Below, in pieces: positions 9,269-17,417 of a stretch of 64,000 nt of DNA. Made by a program: the position numbers and the translations under genes. The notes beneath the pieces are model-generated. The model worked only from the letters and a program-made list of their open reading frames with translations, was not told the DNA's origin and searched no databases. Position 1 is the first letter of the stretch. Each line of letters begins with the position of its first letter. Origin of the DNA: Prevotella sp. (GTDB lineage: Bacteria > Bacteroidota > Bacteroidia > Bacteroidales > Bacteroidaceae). The stretch is from contig JAFSNG010000049.1 in the NCBI GenBank assembly GCA_017447515.1, positions 84,240-148,239 of the forward strand. Reading direction: 5' to 3'.

Positions 9269-10826
9269 GAAAAAAGTAATAAAAATGAAAGCAAATAATC
9301 GTTACAAGGGAAGAAGATGGGTGAAAGTGTTTTTACCTATTTACCTCTTTACCTTTTTATCTTTATTCTTGACGTCGTGTGCCAACCACCCCGACGTGCC
9401 TTCTTCCAGCAAGGAGGCCAAGAGCCTGCCAGCCATCTACCCCGACTATTGTAATGTCACTGTGCCATATAATATTGCGCCCCTCAACTTCATGCTCCCT
9501 GCGGATGAATACGAGGCATGTGTGGCACGTATCACCACGCCTGACGGCCAGCAACAGACCTACGGCAGCGGCGTGAAGGTGCAGATTCCCGAGGAAGAAT
9601 GGCACGAGATGCTCAATGCCTCGAAGGGCAAGAGCCTCAAAGTCGAGGTCTGGGGAAACAAATCGGGCGAATGGCTGTCGTTCAACCCCTTTGAAATCCG
9701 CATAGCCGAAGAGCCTATCGACGAATACATCTCGTATCGCCTCATCGAACCGTCGTATGTCGCCTGGACCTACATGGAGATCGCCCAGCGCAACCTCACC
9801 ACGTTCGAAGAGACGCAGATCTTCAACAACGAGATTACCATGAACGACAGGAAGATAGGCCAGTGCATCAACTGCCACAGCTATCAGAACTACAAGACCG
9901 ACAACATGCTCTTCCACGTGCGTCTTGCCAATAGCGGTACCGTGCTGGTGAACGACGGCAAGATTTCACGAGTCAATATGAAGCGCGACTATACCATTTC
10001 CTCGGGAGTCTATCCCGCATGGCATCCTACCGCCAAGCTGATCGCCTTCTCGACGAACAAGACACGACAGGGATTCCATACGCTCAATCCCAACAAGATT
10101 GAGGTTTACGATTTGGAGAGCGACCTGATTCTCTACGATGTGGAGACCGACTCGGTGCAGGTCGTCAGCAACGACTCCACGCTGCTGGAGGTCTATCCCA
10201 CATGGTCGCCCGACGGCAAATGGCTCTATTACTGCAAGACGATTCCACTGCCCGAAGAGATGCACGATAAAGACATCCGTACCACCTATCCGAAGGTGCA
10301 ATACAACCTCTATCGCCGTTCGTTCGACGTAGCAACACACGCCTTCGGCGATGAGGAACTGGTGTACGATGCCGCCGGTAACGACAAGAGTGTTACCCTG
10401 CCGCGCGTCAGTCCCGACGGGCGTTATATACTCTTTGCCTTGGGTCAGTACGGCTGTTTCCATATCCGACATAATGATGGCGACATCGTCTGTATGCCGC
10501 TGGACCAGGATTCGATAGCGGCTCGCACCCAGAATCCGCCGTTCCTCGACATGACCAACGCCAACAGCGAAGGTCGCCCCGACAGCTATCCTTCGTGGTC
10601 GAGCAACGGCCATTGGATTATGATTGCCAGCCGCCGCGACGATGGCAATTTCTGCCGCGTCTATTTCTCCTATTTCCACGACGGGAAAGTGGAAAAGGCC
10701 TTTATGCTGCCACAGGAAGACCCCGAGCACAACACCTTCCTGCTGAAGAGCTACAACCGTCCTGAGTTCATGGTGGAACCAGTTACAATCAGCGTCGATG
10801 AATTTAGCAAGGTGTTTGACAAGTAG
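9252..10826 (+). CDS. Beta-propeller (PD40/TolB-like) lipoprotein with one CxxCH haem-type motif, copy 1
   Basis: A 524-residue product; a second in-frame ATG at 9285 is possible. A long basic N-region precedes a hydrophobic stretch and lipobox FLTSC. The first 200 mature residues are an all-beta domain (YPDYCNVTVPYNIAPLNF). CINCH follows at 205-209, then WD40-like/PD40 propeller blades (YPAWHPTAKLIAFSTN, YPTWSPDGKWLYYCK, LPRVSPDGRYILFAL, YPSWSSNGHWIMIASRRDD). CxxCH is the covalent c-type haem site, but only one is present and no cytochrome partner is nearby. The signal-peptide region is written in an 8-bp repeat (9332-9363). Same layout as the gene at 12189. Confidence 0.7.
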   Translation: MKFTRKKKVIKMKANNRYKGRRWVKVFLPIYLFTFLSLFLTSCANHPDVPSSSKEAKSLPAIYPDYCNVTVPYNIAPLNFMLPADEYEACVARITTPDGQQQTYGSGVKVQIPEEEWHEMLNASKGKSLKVEVWGNKSGEWLSFNPFEIRIAEEPIDEYISYRLIEPSYVAWTYMEIAQRNLTTFEETQIFNNEITMNDRKIGQCINCHSYQNYKTDNMLFHVRLANSGTVLVNDGKISRVNMKRDYTISSGVYPAWHPTAKLIAFSTNKTRQGFHTLNPNKIEVYDLESDLILYDVETDSVQVVSNDSTLLEVYPTWSPDGKWLYYCKTIPLPEEMHDKDIRTTYPKVQYNLYRRSFDVATHAFGDEELVYDAAGNDKSVTLPRVSPDGRYILFALGQYGCFHIRHNDGDIVCMPLDQDSIAARTQNPPFLDMTNANSEGRPDSYPSWSSNGHWIMIASRRDDGNFCRVYFSYFHDGKVEKAFMLPQEDPEHNTFLLKSYNRPEFMVEPVTISVDEFSKVFDK

Positions 10827-12192
10827 TCTGTTCGGTGTGGCCGTGCTGCTCTTTTTCGCACTGGCCTATCCCCATCATTTGCATTATCAGGAGCAGTTCC
10901 AGCTGTTCCTTTTCGACAGCACCTACGTCTGGGATATTGTCCGTCATCCAGGAGGCGTTGCCGACCTGTTAGGACGTTTCTGCACGCAGTTTTTCCTGTA
11001 TGCCTGGGTGGGCGCTGCCATCATTGCCATCCTACTTTCGGCAATACAACTCCTAACCCTCCGCCTTCTCACTTCTCACCTCTTCTACGGCCTTAGCTTC
11101 GTCCCGTCCTTCCTACTTTGGCTATTCCTGCTTGACGAGAATGCACTGATGAGTGGCGTCTGGGCAGTCCTGCTCACGCTGCTTGTTGCTTGCGTCATCG
11201 TCAAATTGACAAGCGGATGGATGCGACGCATCCTACTCATCCTCGCCATTCCTGTCCTTTACTTTTTGGTAGGCCCTGTATGTCTCCCGATACCCATCGA
11301 GAGCCTGTGGCTTGGCATCCATTACTACCGCTACCCCACCGTATTTCCGTGGCTCCTTTGGGGTGCTGCCCTATCTATTTGGATGATTTTCGGGTTGTAT
11401 CTCCTAATCCGTCGTCGTCAGGTACATTCCTCTCGCCTCTCATCTCTTATTCCTTATCTCTCCTTTGCAATCGTTGCAGTCATCATGGGCTCCTACGCCT
11501 GGAAGAACGCCAATTTCAAGGCCGAACGCGTGATGCAATACGACTTCATGGCGCGCCACCAGCAGTGGAACCGCATCCTTCAGACCATCAGTGCCGAGAA
11601 GCCCAACAACCAAATCGGTGTGACGGTACAGAATCTGGCTTTGGCGATGAACGGTATGCTCTTGGAACAAATGGCTAATTTCAATCAGAACGGCATTGCC
11701 GGTCTGCTGCCCGACGTCAAGGAAGACGCTACGAGCCCTCTGCCCACCGCTGAAGCATTCTATCAGCTGGGCATGATCAATGTTGCCCAGCGAACGGTCT
11801 TCGAGGCTCAGGAGGCCATTCTCGACTTCCAGAAGAGCGGTCGCTGCTACCAGCGTCTGGCACAAACCAACCTCATCAACGGCCAGTACGAGGTGGCCCG
11901 CAAATATCTCTCCGCCCTGCAGAAGACCCTCTTCTATCGCGACTGGGCCAACGAGACCCTGCCGTTGTTGGGCAACGAAGAGGCCATTGCCCGTCACCCC
12001 GAATACGGACGCCTGCGCCAGTGGGCTTACAAAGATGAATTCTATTTCAGCGACCATGTGACACCCGAGATGCTCGAAAGCCTCTACTTCGGCAACACCG
12101 ACAATCGCATGGCCTATCAATACCTCTTGGCTTACTATGTGCTGACAGGCGACCGCGAAAGATACAATCAATTCATGTCCAAAAAGCAATGA
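10798..12192 (+). CDS. Multispanning membrane protein with C-terminal repeat-like domain, copy 2
   Basis: 464 residues, beginning inside the preceding gene (29-nt overlap), which suggests translational coupling. About seven hydrophobic segments fill residues 8-240. A soluble helical C-terminus of about 220 residues follows (NQIGVTVQNLALAMNGMLL, FYQLGMINVAQRTVFEAQEA), TPR-like in feel. It matches the protein at 7496 in layout and in shared patterns (FFYTLLSK versus LLGRFCTQFF near the N-terminus; ENIAL/QNLALA plus YYNYGMMNEA versus FYQLGMINVA in the C-terminal part), so the two are paralogues. Two 7-bp repeat tracts lie inside the coding sequence (11065-11085, 11429-11463). Confidence 0.65.
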   Translation: MNLARCLTSSLFGVAVLLFFALAYPHHLHYQEQFQLFLFDSTYVWDIVRHPGGVADLLGRFCTQFFLYAWVGAAIIAILLSAIQLLTLRLLTSHLFYGLSFVPSFLLWLFLLDENALMSGVWAVLLTLLVACVIVKLTSGWMRRILLILAIPVLYFLVGPVCLPIPIESLWLGIHYYRYPTVFPWLLWGAALSIWMIFGLYLLIRRRQVHSSRLSSLIPYLSFAIVAVIMGSYAWKNANFKAERVMQYDFMARHQQWNRILQTISAEKPNNQIGVTVQNLALAMNGMLLEQMANFNQNGIAGLLPDVKEDATSPLPTAEAFYQLGMINVAQRTVFEAQEAILDFQKSGRCYQRLAQTNLINGQYEVARKYLSALQKTLFYRDWANETLPLLGNEEAIARHPEYGRLRQWAYKDEFYFSDHVTPEMLESLYFGNTDNRMAYQYLLAYYVLTGDRERYNQFMSKKQ

Positions 12193-13685
12193 GAAAAATC
12201 GTTTATTGTTTATTGTTTATTGTTTATTGTTTCGCCGCTTGCACCGAGACCGTCAGCGATGCCAAGCAGGAGACCGCTCAGCCCAGCATATACCCCGACT
12301 ACATCGGTGTCACCATACCCGTCAATATCGCACCGCTCAATTTCAGCATGGCCGACGATGAAGCCTTGCTTGTTGATGCCGTCATTACCAACCGCCAAGG
12401 CCACACGCTGCACAGCCAGGGCGACGATGCCGTCGATTTCGACCTTGACGACTGGCACGCGCTGCTCGCCGACACCCGTGGCGACTCGCTCACCGTCACC
12501 GTGTCCGCCAAATACGACGACGGCTGGCACACCTATCGTCCCTTTGCCCTCTACGTCAGCCCCGACAGCATCGACTACGGCCTCTGCTACCGCCTCATCG
12601 AACCCGGCTACGAGGTGTGGAGCAAGATGGGCATCTACGAACGCGACCTCTCGTCGTTCGATGAAAGCGCGCTCATCGAAAACACCCAGTTCGAGGGTTG
12701 CATCAACTGCCACAGCTTCAACCGTGGCAACCCTGCCGACATGAGCCTCCACATCCGAGGCCCCCACGGTGCCACCCTGTTGCGACACGACAATAGTCCA
12801 TTCACCGCCTACAACACCAAGACCCCGCAGACCCTCGGTCTCTGCGTCTATCCCTACTGGCACCCCTCAGGACGCTATATTGCCTATTCCACAAATACTA
12901 CGCGTCAGCTCTTCCATAGTGCCGACCGCAACCGCATCGAGGTCTTCGACGAAGCCTCCGACATTCAGGTCTACGACGTCGAAAAGAACGAGCTCATCCT
13001 CTCGACCCTTGTCAAGCAGGACTCCGTCTACGAGACCTTCCCCGTCTTCTCCGCCGACGGCCGCTCACTCTATTTCTGCGCCGCCCGTGCCCTTCCACAG
13101 GTTGACCAATCTGAGCAATCTGCGAAATCTGCGGTCCTGCTCGACTCCATCCGCTACAACCTCTGCCGCATCGATTTCGACCCCGCCACGGGAACCTTCG
13201 GCGACCATATTGACACTATCATTGACGCCGCATCGCAAGGTAAGTCCATTTCCTTCCCCCGACCCTCCTACGACGGCCGTTTCCTCTGCTACACGCTCTC
13301 CGACTACGGCCAGTTCAGCATCTGGCACCACGAAGCCGATCTCTGGCTTCTCGACTTGAACAAGGCGGCAGCCAGTCCCATGACCGGCGCGAATTCCGAC
13401 GATACTGAATCATTCCATAACTGGAGTTCCAACTCCCGCTGGCTCGTGCTCAGTTCCCGCCGCGACGACGGACTCTTTACCCGTCCCTATTTCTGTCACA
13501 TCGACACTGACGGCCGCGTCAGCAAGGCCTTCATGCTCCCCCAGCGCCATCCCCGCCAGTTCTACCGCGACCGTTTCTTCTCCTTCAACGTCCCCGAGTT
13601 CATCATCTCCCCCACCCGCTTCGACGGCCGCCAAGCCGCCCGCATCATCAACTCCCCCTCTCGCAAAGACTTCTCCGTCCGCTAA
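12189..13685 (+). CDS. Beta-propeller (PD40/TolB-like) lipoprotein with one CxxCH haem-type motif, copy 2
   Basis: 498 residues, overlapping the previous gene by 4 nt (ATGA). Lipobox CFAAC; the signal-peptide core is encoded by four copies of GTTTATT. The N-terminal beta-domain (YPDYIGVTIPVNIAPLNF) and CINCH at 171-175 match copy 1. So do the propeller signatures: YPYWHPSGRYIAYSTNTTRQ, IEVFDEASDIQVYDVE, FPVFSADGRSLYFC, SFPRPSYDGRFLCYTL, FHNWSSNSRWLVLSSRRDD. A 9-bp repeat adds a short SEQSAKSA stretch near residue 315. It forms the second half of the duplicated module; function unknown. Confidence 0.7.
   Translation: MRKIVYCLLFIVYCFAACTETVSDAKQETAQPSIYPDYIGVTIPVNIAPLNFSMADDEALLVDAVITNRQGHTLHSQGDDAVDFDLDDWHALLADTRGDSLTVTVSAKYDDGWHTYRPFALYVSPDSIDYGLCYRLIEPGYEVWSKMGIYERDLSSFDESALIENTQFEGCINCHSFNRGNPADMSLHIRGPHGATLLRHDNSPFTAYNTKTPQTLGLCVYPYWHPSGRYIAYSTNTTRQLFHSADRNRIEVFDEASDIQVYDVEKNELILSTLVKQDSVYETFPVFSADGRSLYFCAARALPQVDQSEQSAKSAVLLDSIRYNLCRIDFDPATGTFGDHIDTIIDAASQGKSISFPRPSYDGRFLCYTLSDYGQFSIWHHEADLWLLDLNKAAASPMTGANSDDTESFHNWSSNSRWLVLSSRRDDGLFTRPYFCHIDTDGRVSKAFMLPQRHPRQFYRDRFFSFNVPEFIISPTRFDGRQAARIINSPSRKDFSVR
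12201..12232 (+). repeat. Heptanucleotide repeat in a signal-peptide coding region (4 x GTTTATT)
   Basis: Four exact copies of GTTTATT plus GTTT lie at codons 5-15 of the lipoprotein gene. Gain or loss of one unit would shift the frame, so slipped-strand switching is possible. The repeat carries no stop in the three forward frames, so a shifted frame would close only downstream of it. Confidence 0.8.
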
Positions 13686-13686
13686 A

Positions 13687-13890
13687 CGTTCAAGCAAGGA
13701 CGTTGTTGCGTTCTTGCACGGCAGTTAACGCGTTCAAGCACGGCAGTTACGCGGTACGAGACCGGCAGTAAAAAGGATTTGCCTACAGCCAAATTAATGC
13801 GTGGCTACAGGCAAATAAATGTGTGGCTATAGCCAAATTAATATTTGACTATAGGCAATTTAACATGAGGCAATAGGCAAAATAGACGAT
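13687..13890. repeat. Nine-unit degenerate 22-bp tandem array, two sub-families
   Basis: Block A has four units starting at 13687, 13709, 13731 and 13753 (core CGTTCAAGCACGGCAGTTA). After a 6-bp step, block B has five units starting at 13781, 13803, 13825, 13847 and 13869 (core GGCTATAGGCAAATTAAT). Steps are exactly 22 bp within each block. The array starts one base after the preceding stop codon and overlaps the terminator at 13888, so it occupies the 3' untranslated part of the operon. There are no unique spacers, so it is not CRISPR. Confidence 0.85.
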
Positions 13891-13917
13891 ACTCCCCCAA
13901 AAGGAGCATCTTTTGTT
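13888..13917 (+). terminator. Probable terminator of the membrane-protein/propeller operon
   Basis: GATACTCC (13888-13895) pairs with GGAGCATC (13903-13910) with one mismatch and is followed by TTTTGTT. It closes the operon ending at 13685, placing the 22-bp array inside the transcript. Confidence 0.6.
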
Positions 13918-14013
13918 CAAGGTTATTCTTCATTTAAGTTTTTTTAGCATACGTTTTTATAAAAAGTATCAAAGAAAGGCAAAAAAGTATTATATGTTTT
14001 CGAAAAAAAGCAT

Positions 14014-14079
14014 TACCTTTGCAACGTCTTAACAAATTGCGAGAACGGGCTTGCACCGTCTTTGCAACGTCTTAACAAA
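14014..14079 (+). promoter_or_regulatory. PUL 2 promoter and duplicated start region
   Basis: TACCTTTG at 14014-14021 is the -7 box. The 20 bases from 14017 to 14036 recur exactly at 14060-14079, duplicating the TTTG half of the box and the expected transcription start. In the second copy the box is degraded to GTCTTTG. Leader length is about 90 nt from the first copy and 45 nt from the second. Confidence 0.6.
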
Positions 14080-14118
14080 CGCGAATGATATTATATACTA
14101 TTAACTAATAAGCGAAGT

Positions 14119-17100
14119 ATGAATTTAAATTGCAGTAAAAATTCTCTGCTGGCAGGATTATGCGCTATATTCCTGCTAGGCTATTCGCCGGTAACGTATG
14201 CCGCTGAGGGCAGTATTCCACTGCCCAACGAGGTGCAACAGGCGAAGAAGATTACTGGTACGGTGTCGGACGCCATGGGGCCCGTCATCGGAGCCAGTGT
14301 AGTAGTGAAGGGAACCTCGAACGGTGTTGCCACCGACTTCGACGGAAACTTTTCGCTGAGTGTCAATCAAGGGCAGACCATCGTGGTGAGCTACATCGGC
14401 TATCTGACGAAGGAGTTCAAGGTTGACAGTCGTAACAACTACGAGATCATCCTCGAAGAAGACAAGAAGATGTTGGACGAGGTGGTCGTCGTGGGTTATG
14501 GTACGATGAAGAAGAGCGACATCTCGGGTGCATCGGTATCGTTGGGCGAAAGCGCCGTGAAGGGTTCTATCATCACGTCGCTCGACCAGTCGTTGCAGGG
14601 TCGTGCTGCCGGTGTGTCGGCGGTGCAGACCTCTGGTGCCCCTGGTTCGTCGTCGGCCATTCGCGTGCGTGGTACTGCTACCATCAACGCCAATGCCGAG
14701 CCGCTGTATGTGATTGACGGTGTGCCTGTTCAGAGCGGCGGTACGTCGGGTGCCAGCTACGGTTTGGGCGACGCACTGGGTAACGGTTCGGTATCGACCA
14801 TTTCTCCGCTGTCGACCATCGACCCGTCAGACATTGTCTCGATGGAGATTCTGAAGGACGCCTCCGCCACCGCCATCTACGGTGCCCAGGGTGCCAATGG
14901 TGTCGTGCTGATTACCACCAAGCGCGGTAAGGCCGGTGATGCGAAGTTTACGTATAACGGCATGGCAGCATGGAACCGTCAGACGAAGCGTCTGGACATG
15001 ATGAACCTGCGCGAATATTCAGAATACTATAACAGCTATGCCGAAGTGGGCGAAGCAAGCCACGTGGGCAACCTCAGCGACCCGTCGCTGCTGGGCAAGG
15101 GTACGAACTGGCAGGATGCCATCTTCCAGACGGCTTTCCAGCACTCGCACCAGGTAAGTGCACAGGGCGGTTCCGACAAGGTGCAGTACTACGTCAGCGG
15201 CAGCTACATGGATCAGGAGGGTACGATTATCGGTTCTGAGTTCAGACGTTTCTCGGCCCGCACCAATCTGGACGCACAGCTGAAGAGCTGGCTGAAGATG
15301 AGTCTGAGCGTCACCTACTCCGACACGAAGGACGACCTGAAGCTGGCCGACTCGGACGAGGGTCTTATCGGTTACTCGCTGACCACCATTCCCTCTATAC
15401 CTATATATAATGTAGACGGCACGTACTCGAGTGTTTCGCAGGAAGGATATACCAACCCGAACCCTATCGCTATGGCCATGATGGACGACATCCTGCTGAA
15501 GCGTCAGAAGCTGAACGGTAACATCTTCTTCGAGGTGACACCCATCGAGAACCTGGTTTGGCACGCTGAGCTCGGCTTCGACTTAGGATGGAACAAGGGT
15601 GAGACCTACGAACCGATGGTTGACCTCGGCACCTGGAAGCGTTCGAGCAACGAGAGCCGTATGCAGAAGAACAGCAGTACGTTCTGGCAGCTGAAGAACT
15701 ATATCACCTACAGCCGCACCTTCGGCAAGCACTCGGCAACGGCCATGATCGGTCAGGAGTGCTGGGAGTCGAAGTGGGACTATGTCTCTGTTTACAACAC
15801 GGGCTTGCCCTCTGACGCCGTACACAATCCCGCACTGGGTGCCGGTACGCCGCAGATTGGCGCAGGTTACGGCAGCAGTTCGATGGCATCGTTCTTCACC
15901 CGCTGGACCTACAGCTACGACAACCGCTACAACGCTACCTATACCTACCGTTACGACGGTAGCTCGAACTTCGGTCCCAACAAGCGCTGGGCCGGTTTCC
16001 ACTCGTTTGCTGCCAGCTGGCGTTTCTCGAACGAGAAGTTCATAGAAGAGGCCGTCGGCAAATGGCTGTCGAACGGTAAGCTGCGCGTCGGCTGGGGTCA
16101 GACCGGTAACTCGAGCATCGGTGGTTACAAGTGGGGTTCTCCGCTGTCAACGATGGAAACGGCTCTGGGTACCAGCTACCGTCCCGCACAGATTGCCAAC
16201 AAGTACGTGCAGTGGGAGAGTCAGGAGCAGTGGAACATCGGTCTTGACCTCGGATTCCTGAACGACCGCATCAATCTGACCATCGACTGGTATAACAAGG
16301 AGTCGAAGGACATGCTGATGCAGCTGCAGTTGCCCTCGTACATGGGTACCAGCGGTAACGGCTCCTCTGCCCTTGCTGCACCTTATGGCAACTACGGACG
16401 TATTCGCAATACGGGTGTTGAAATCTCGCTGAACACACATCCGCTGGTCGGTAAGTTCGAGTGGGATTCCGAATTCCAGATTTCATTCAACAAGAACAAG
16501 CTCGTGAGCCTCTCGGACGGTTCGAGCAACGCTCAGCTCATCGGTTACGGACAGTGGACCGACGTGGTGAGCCTCACACAGGCAGGTGAGTCACTCTACA
16601 CATTCTACGGCTATGTGACCGACGGCGTCTATACCTCGCTGGAGGACATCGAAACCTCGGCGAAGCCCTCGGCCTACCCGACGAATGGCGTGTTCACGAA
16701 GAACTCCACCGTTTACGTTGGCGACATCAAGTATAAGGACCTGAACAGCGACGGCGTCATTGACGAAAACGACCGTACGAACATCGGTTCGCCGCTGCCC
16801 AAGTTCACCTTCGGTTTCAACAATACTTTCCGTTACAAGGGTTTCGACCTGAACATCTTCATCAACGGTTCCTACGGCAACAAGGTGGGTAACTACCTGA
16901 AGATGAAGCTGACGCACATGAACTCTACGTGGACCAACCAGCTGACCGACGTGGCCTCACGTGCTATCCTGGAGCCTATCGATCCTACGAAGGACTATTC
17001 GGCTGGTGTCGACCGCGGCGACGGACAGCTCATCTACAACTGGTATGACGACCCCCACAACGTCAAGCTGAAGAATCCCGGCACCACCATGCCGCGTGCA

Positions 17101-17400
17101 ACGATTAACGACCCGAACGACAACGACCGTTGGAGCGACCGTTACATTGAAGACGGCAGCTACATCCGTCTGAAGAACCTTGCGCTGGGCTACAACTTCC
17201 CGAAGAACCTCATCAAGAAGTGGGGTCTGGAGAGCCTGCGCCTCTCGTGCAACATTCAGAATCTGGTGACTCTGACCAAGTATGACGGCTACGATCCTGA
17301 AATCGGTATCTCAACACAGAGCCCGAACGTCATGGGTCTCGATAACGCCCGTTATCCTTCGCCTACCACTTATTCGTTTGGTCTTAACGTATCATTCTAA
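14119..17400 (+). CDS. SusC-like TonB-dependent outer-membrane transporter (PUL 2)
   Basis: 1093 residues with signal peptide (cleavage after about TYA). The carboxypeptidase-regulatory-like domain includes KKITGTVSDAMGPVIGASV, followed by LDEVVVVGYG, the plug (YVIDGVPVQSG; GAQGANGVVLITTKRGK) and a barrel ending in LNVSF. It should import oligosaccharides made by the GH5 and GH26 enzymes encoded downstream. Its N-terminal 130 residues closely match the PUL 1 SusC while the barrels differ, consistent with different ligands. First gene of a six-gene same-strand run. Confidence 0.95.
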   Translation: MNLNCSKNSLLAGLCAIFLLGYSPVTYAAEGSIPLPNEVQQAKKITGTVSDAMGPVIGASVVVKGTSNGVATDFDGNFSLSVNQGQTIVVSYIGYLTKEFKVDSRNNYEIILEEDKKMLDEVVVVGYGTMKKSDISGASVSLGESAVKGSIITSLDQSLQGRAAGVSAVQTSGAPGSSSAIRVRGTATINANAEPLYVIDGVPVQSGGTSGASYGLGDALGNGSVSTISPLSTIDPSDIVSMEILKDASATAIYGAQGANGVVLITTKRGKAGDAKFTYNGMAAWNRQTKRLDMMNLREYSEYYNSYAEVGEASHVGNLSDPSLLGKGTNWQDAIFQTAFQHSHQVSAQGGSDKVQYYVSGSYMDQEGTIIGSEFRRFSARTNLDAQLKSWLKMSLSVTYSDTKDDLKLADSDEGLIGYSLTTIPSIPIYNVDGTYSSVSQEGYTNPNPIAMAMMDDILLKRQKLNGNIFFEVTPIENLVWHAELGFDLGWNKGETYEPMVDLGTWKRSSNESRMQKNSSTFWQLKNYITYSRTFGKHSATAMIGQECWESKWDYVSVYNTGLPSDAVHNPALGAGTPQIGAGYGSSSMASFFTRWTYSYDNRYNATYTYRYDGSSNFGPNKRWAGFHSFAASWRFSNEKFIEEAVGKWLSNGKLRVGWGQTGNSSIGGYKWGSPLSTMETALGTSYRPAQIANKYVQWESQEQWNIGLDLGFLNDRINLTIDWYNKESKDMLMQLQLPSYMGTSGNGSSALAAPYGNYGRIRNTGVEISLNTHPLVGKFEWDSEFQISFNKNKLVSLSDGSSNAQLIGYGQWTDVVSLTQAGESLYTFYGYVTDGVYTSLEDIETSAKPSAYPTNGVFTKNSTVYVGDIKYKDLNSDGVIDENDRTNIGSPLPKFTFGFNNTFRYKGFDLNIFINGSYGNKVGNYLKMKLTHMNSTWTNQLTDVASRAILEPIDPTKDYSAGVDRGDGQLIYNWYDDPHNVKLKNPGTTMPRATINDPNDNDRWSDRYIEDGSYIRLKNLALGYNFPKNLIKKWGLESLRLSCNIQNLVTLTKYDGYDPEIGISTQSPNVMGLDNARYPSPTTYSFGLNVSF

Positions 17401-17417
17401 TATAAAAGTATAAGATT

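Noticed and set aside
12210-12863. Long antisense open frame in the propeller lipoprotein gene
   Set aside because: A by-product of GC-rich third positions; no start signal, and the plus-strand protein has recognisable domains.
13687-13890. CRISPR array
   Set aside because: Units are contiguous and degenerate, without unique spacers or cas genes.
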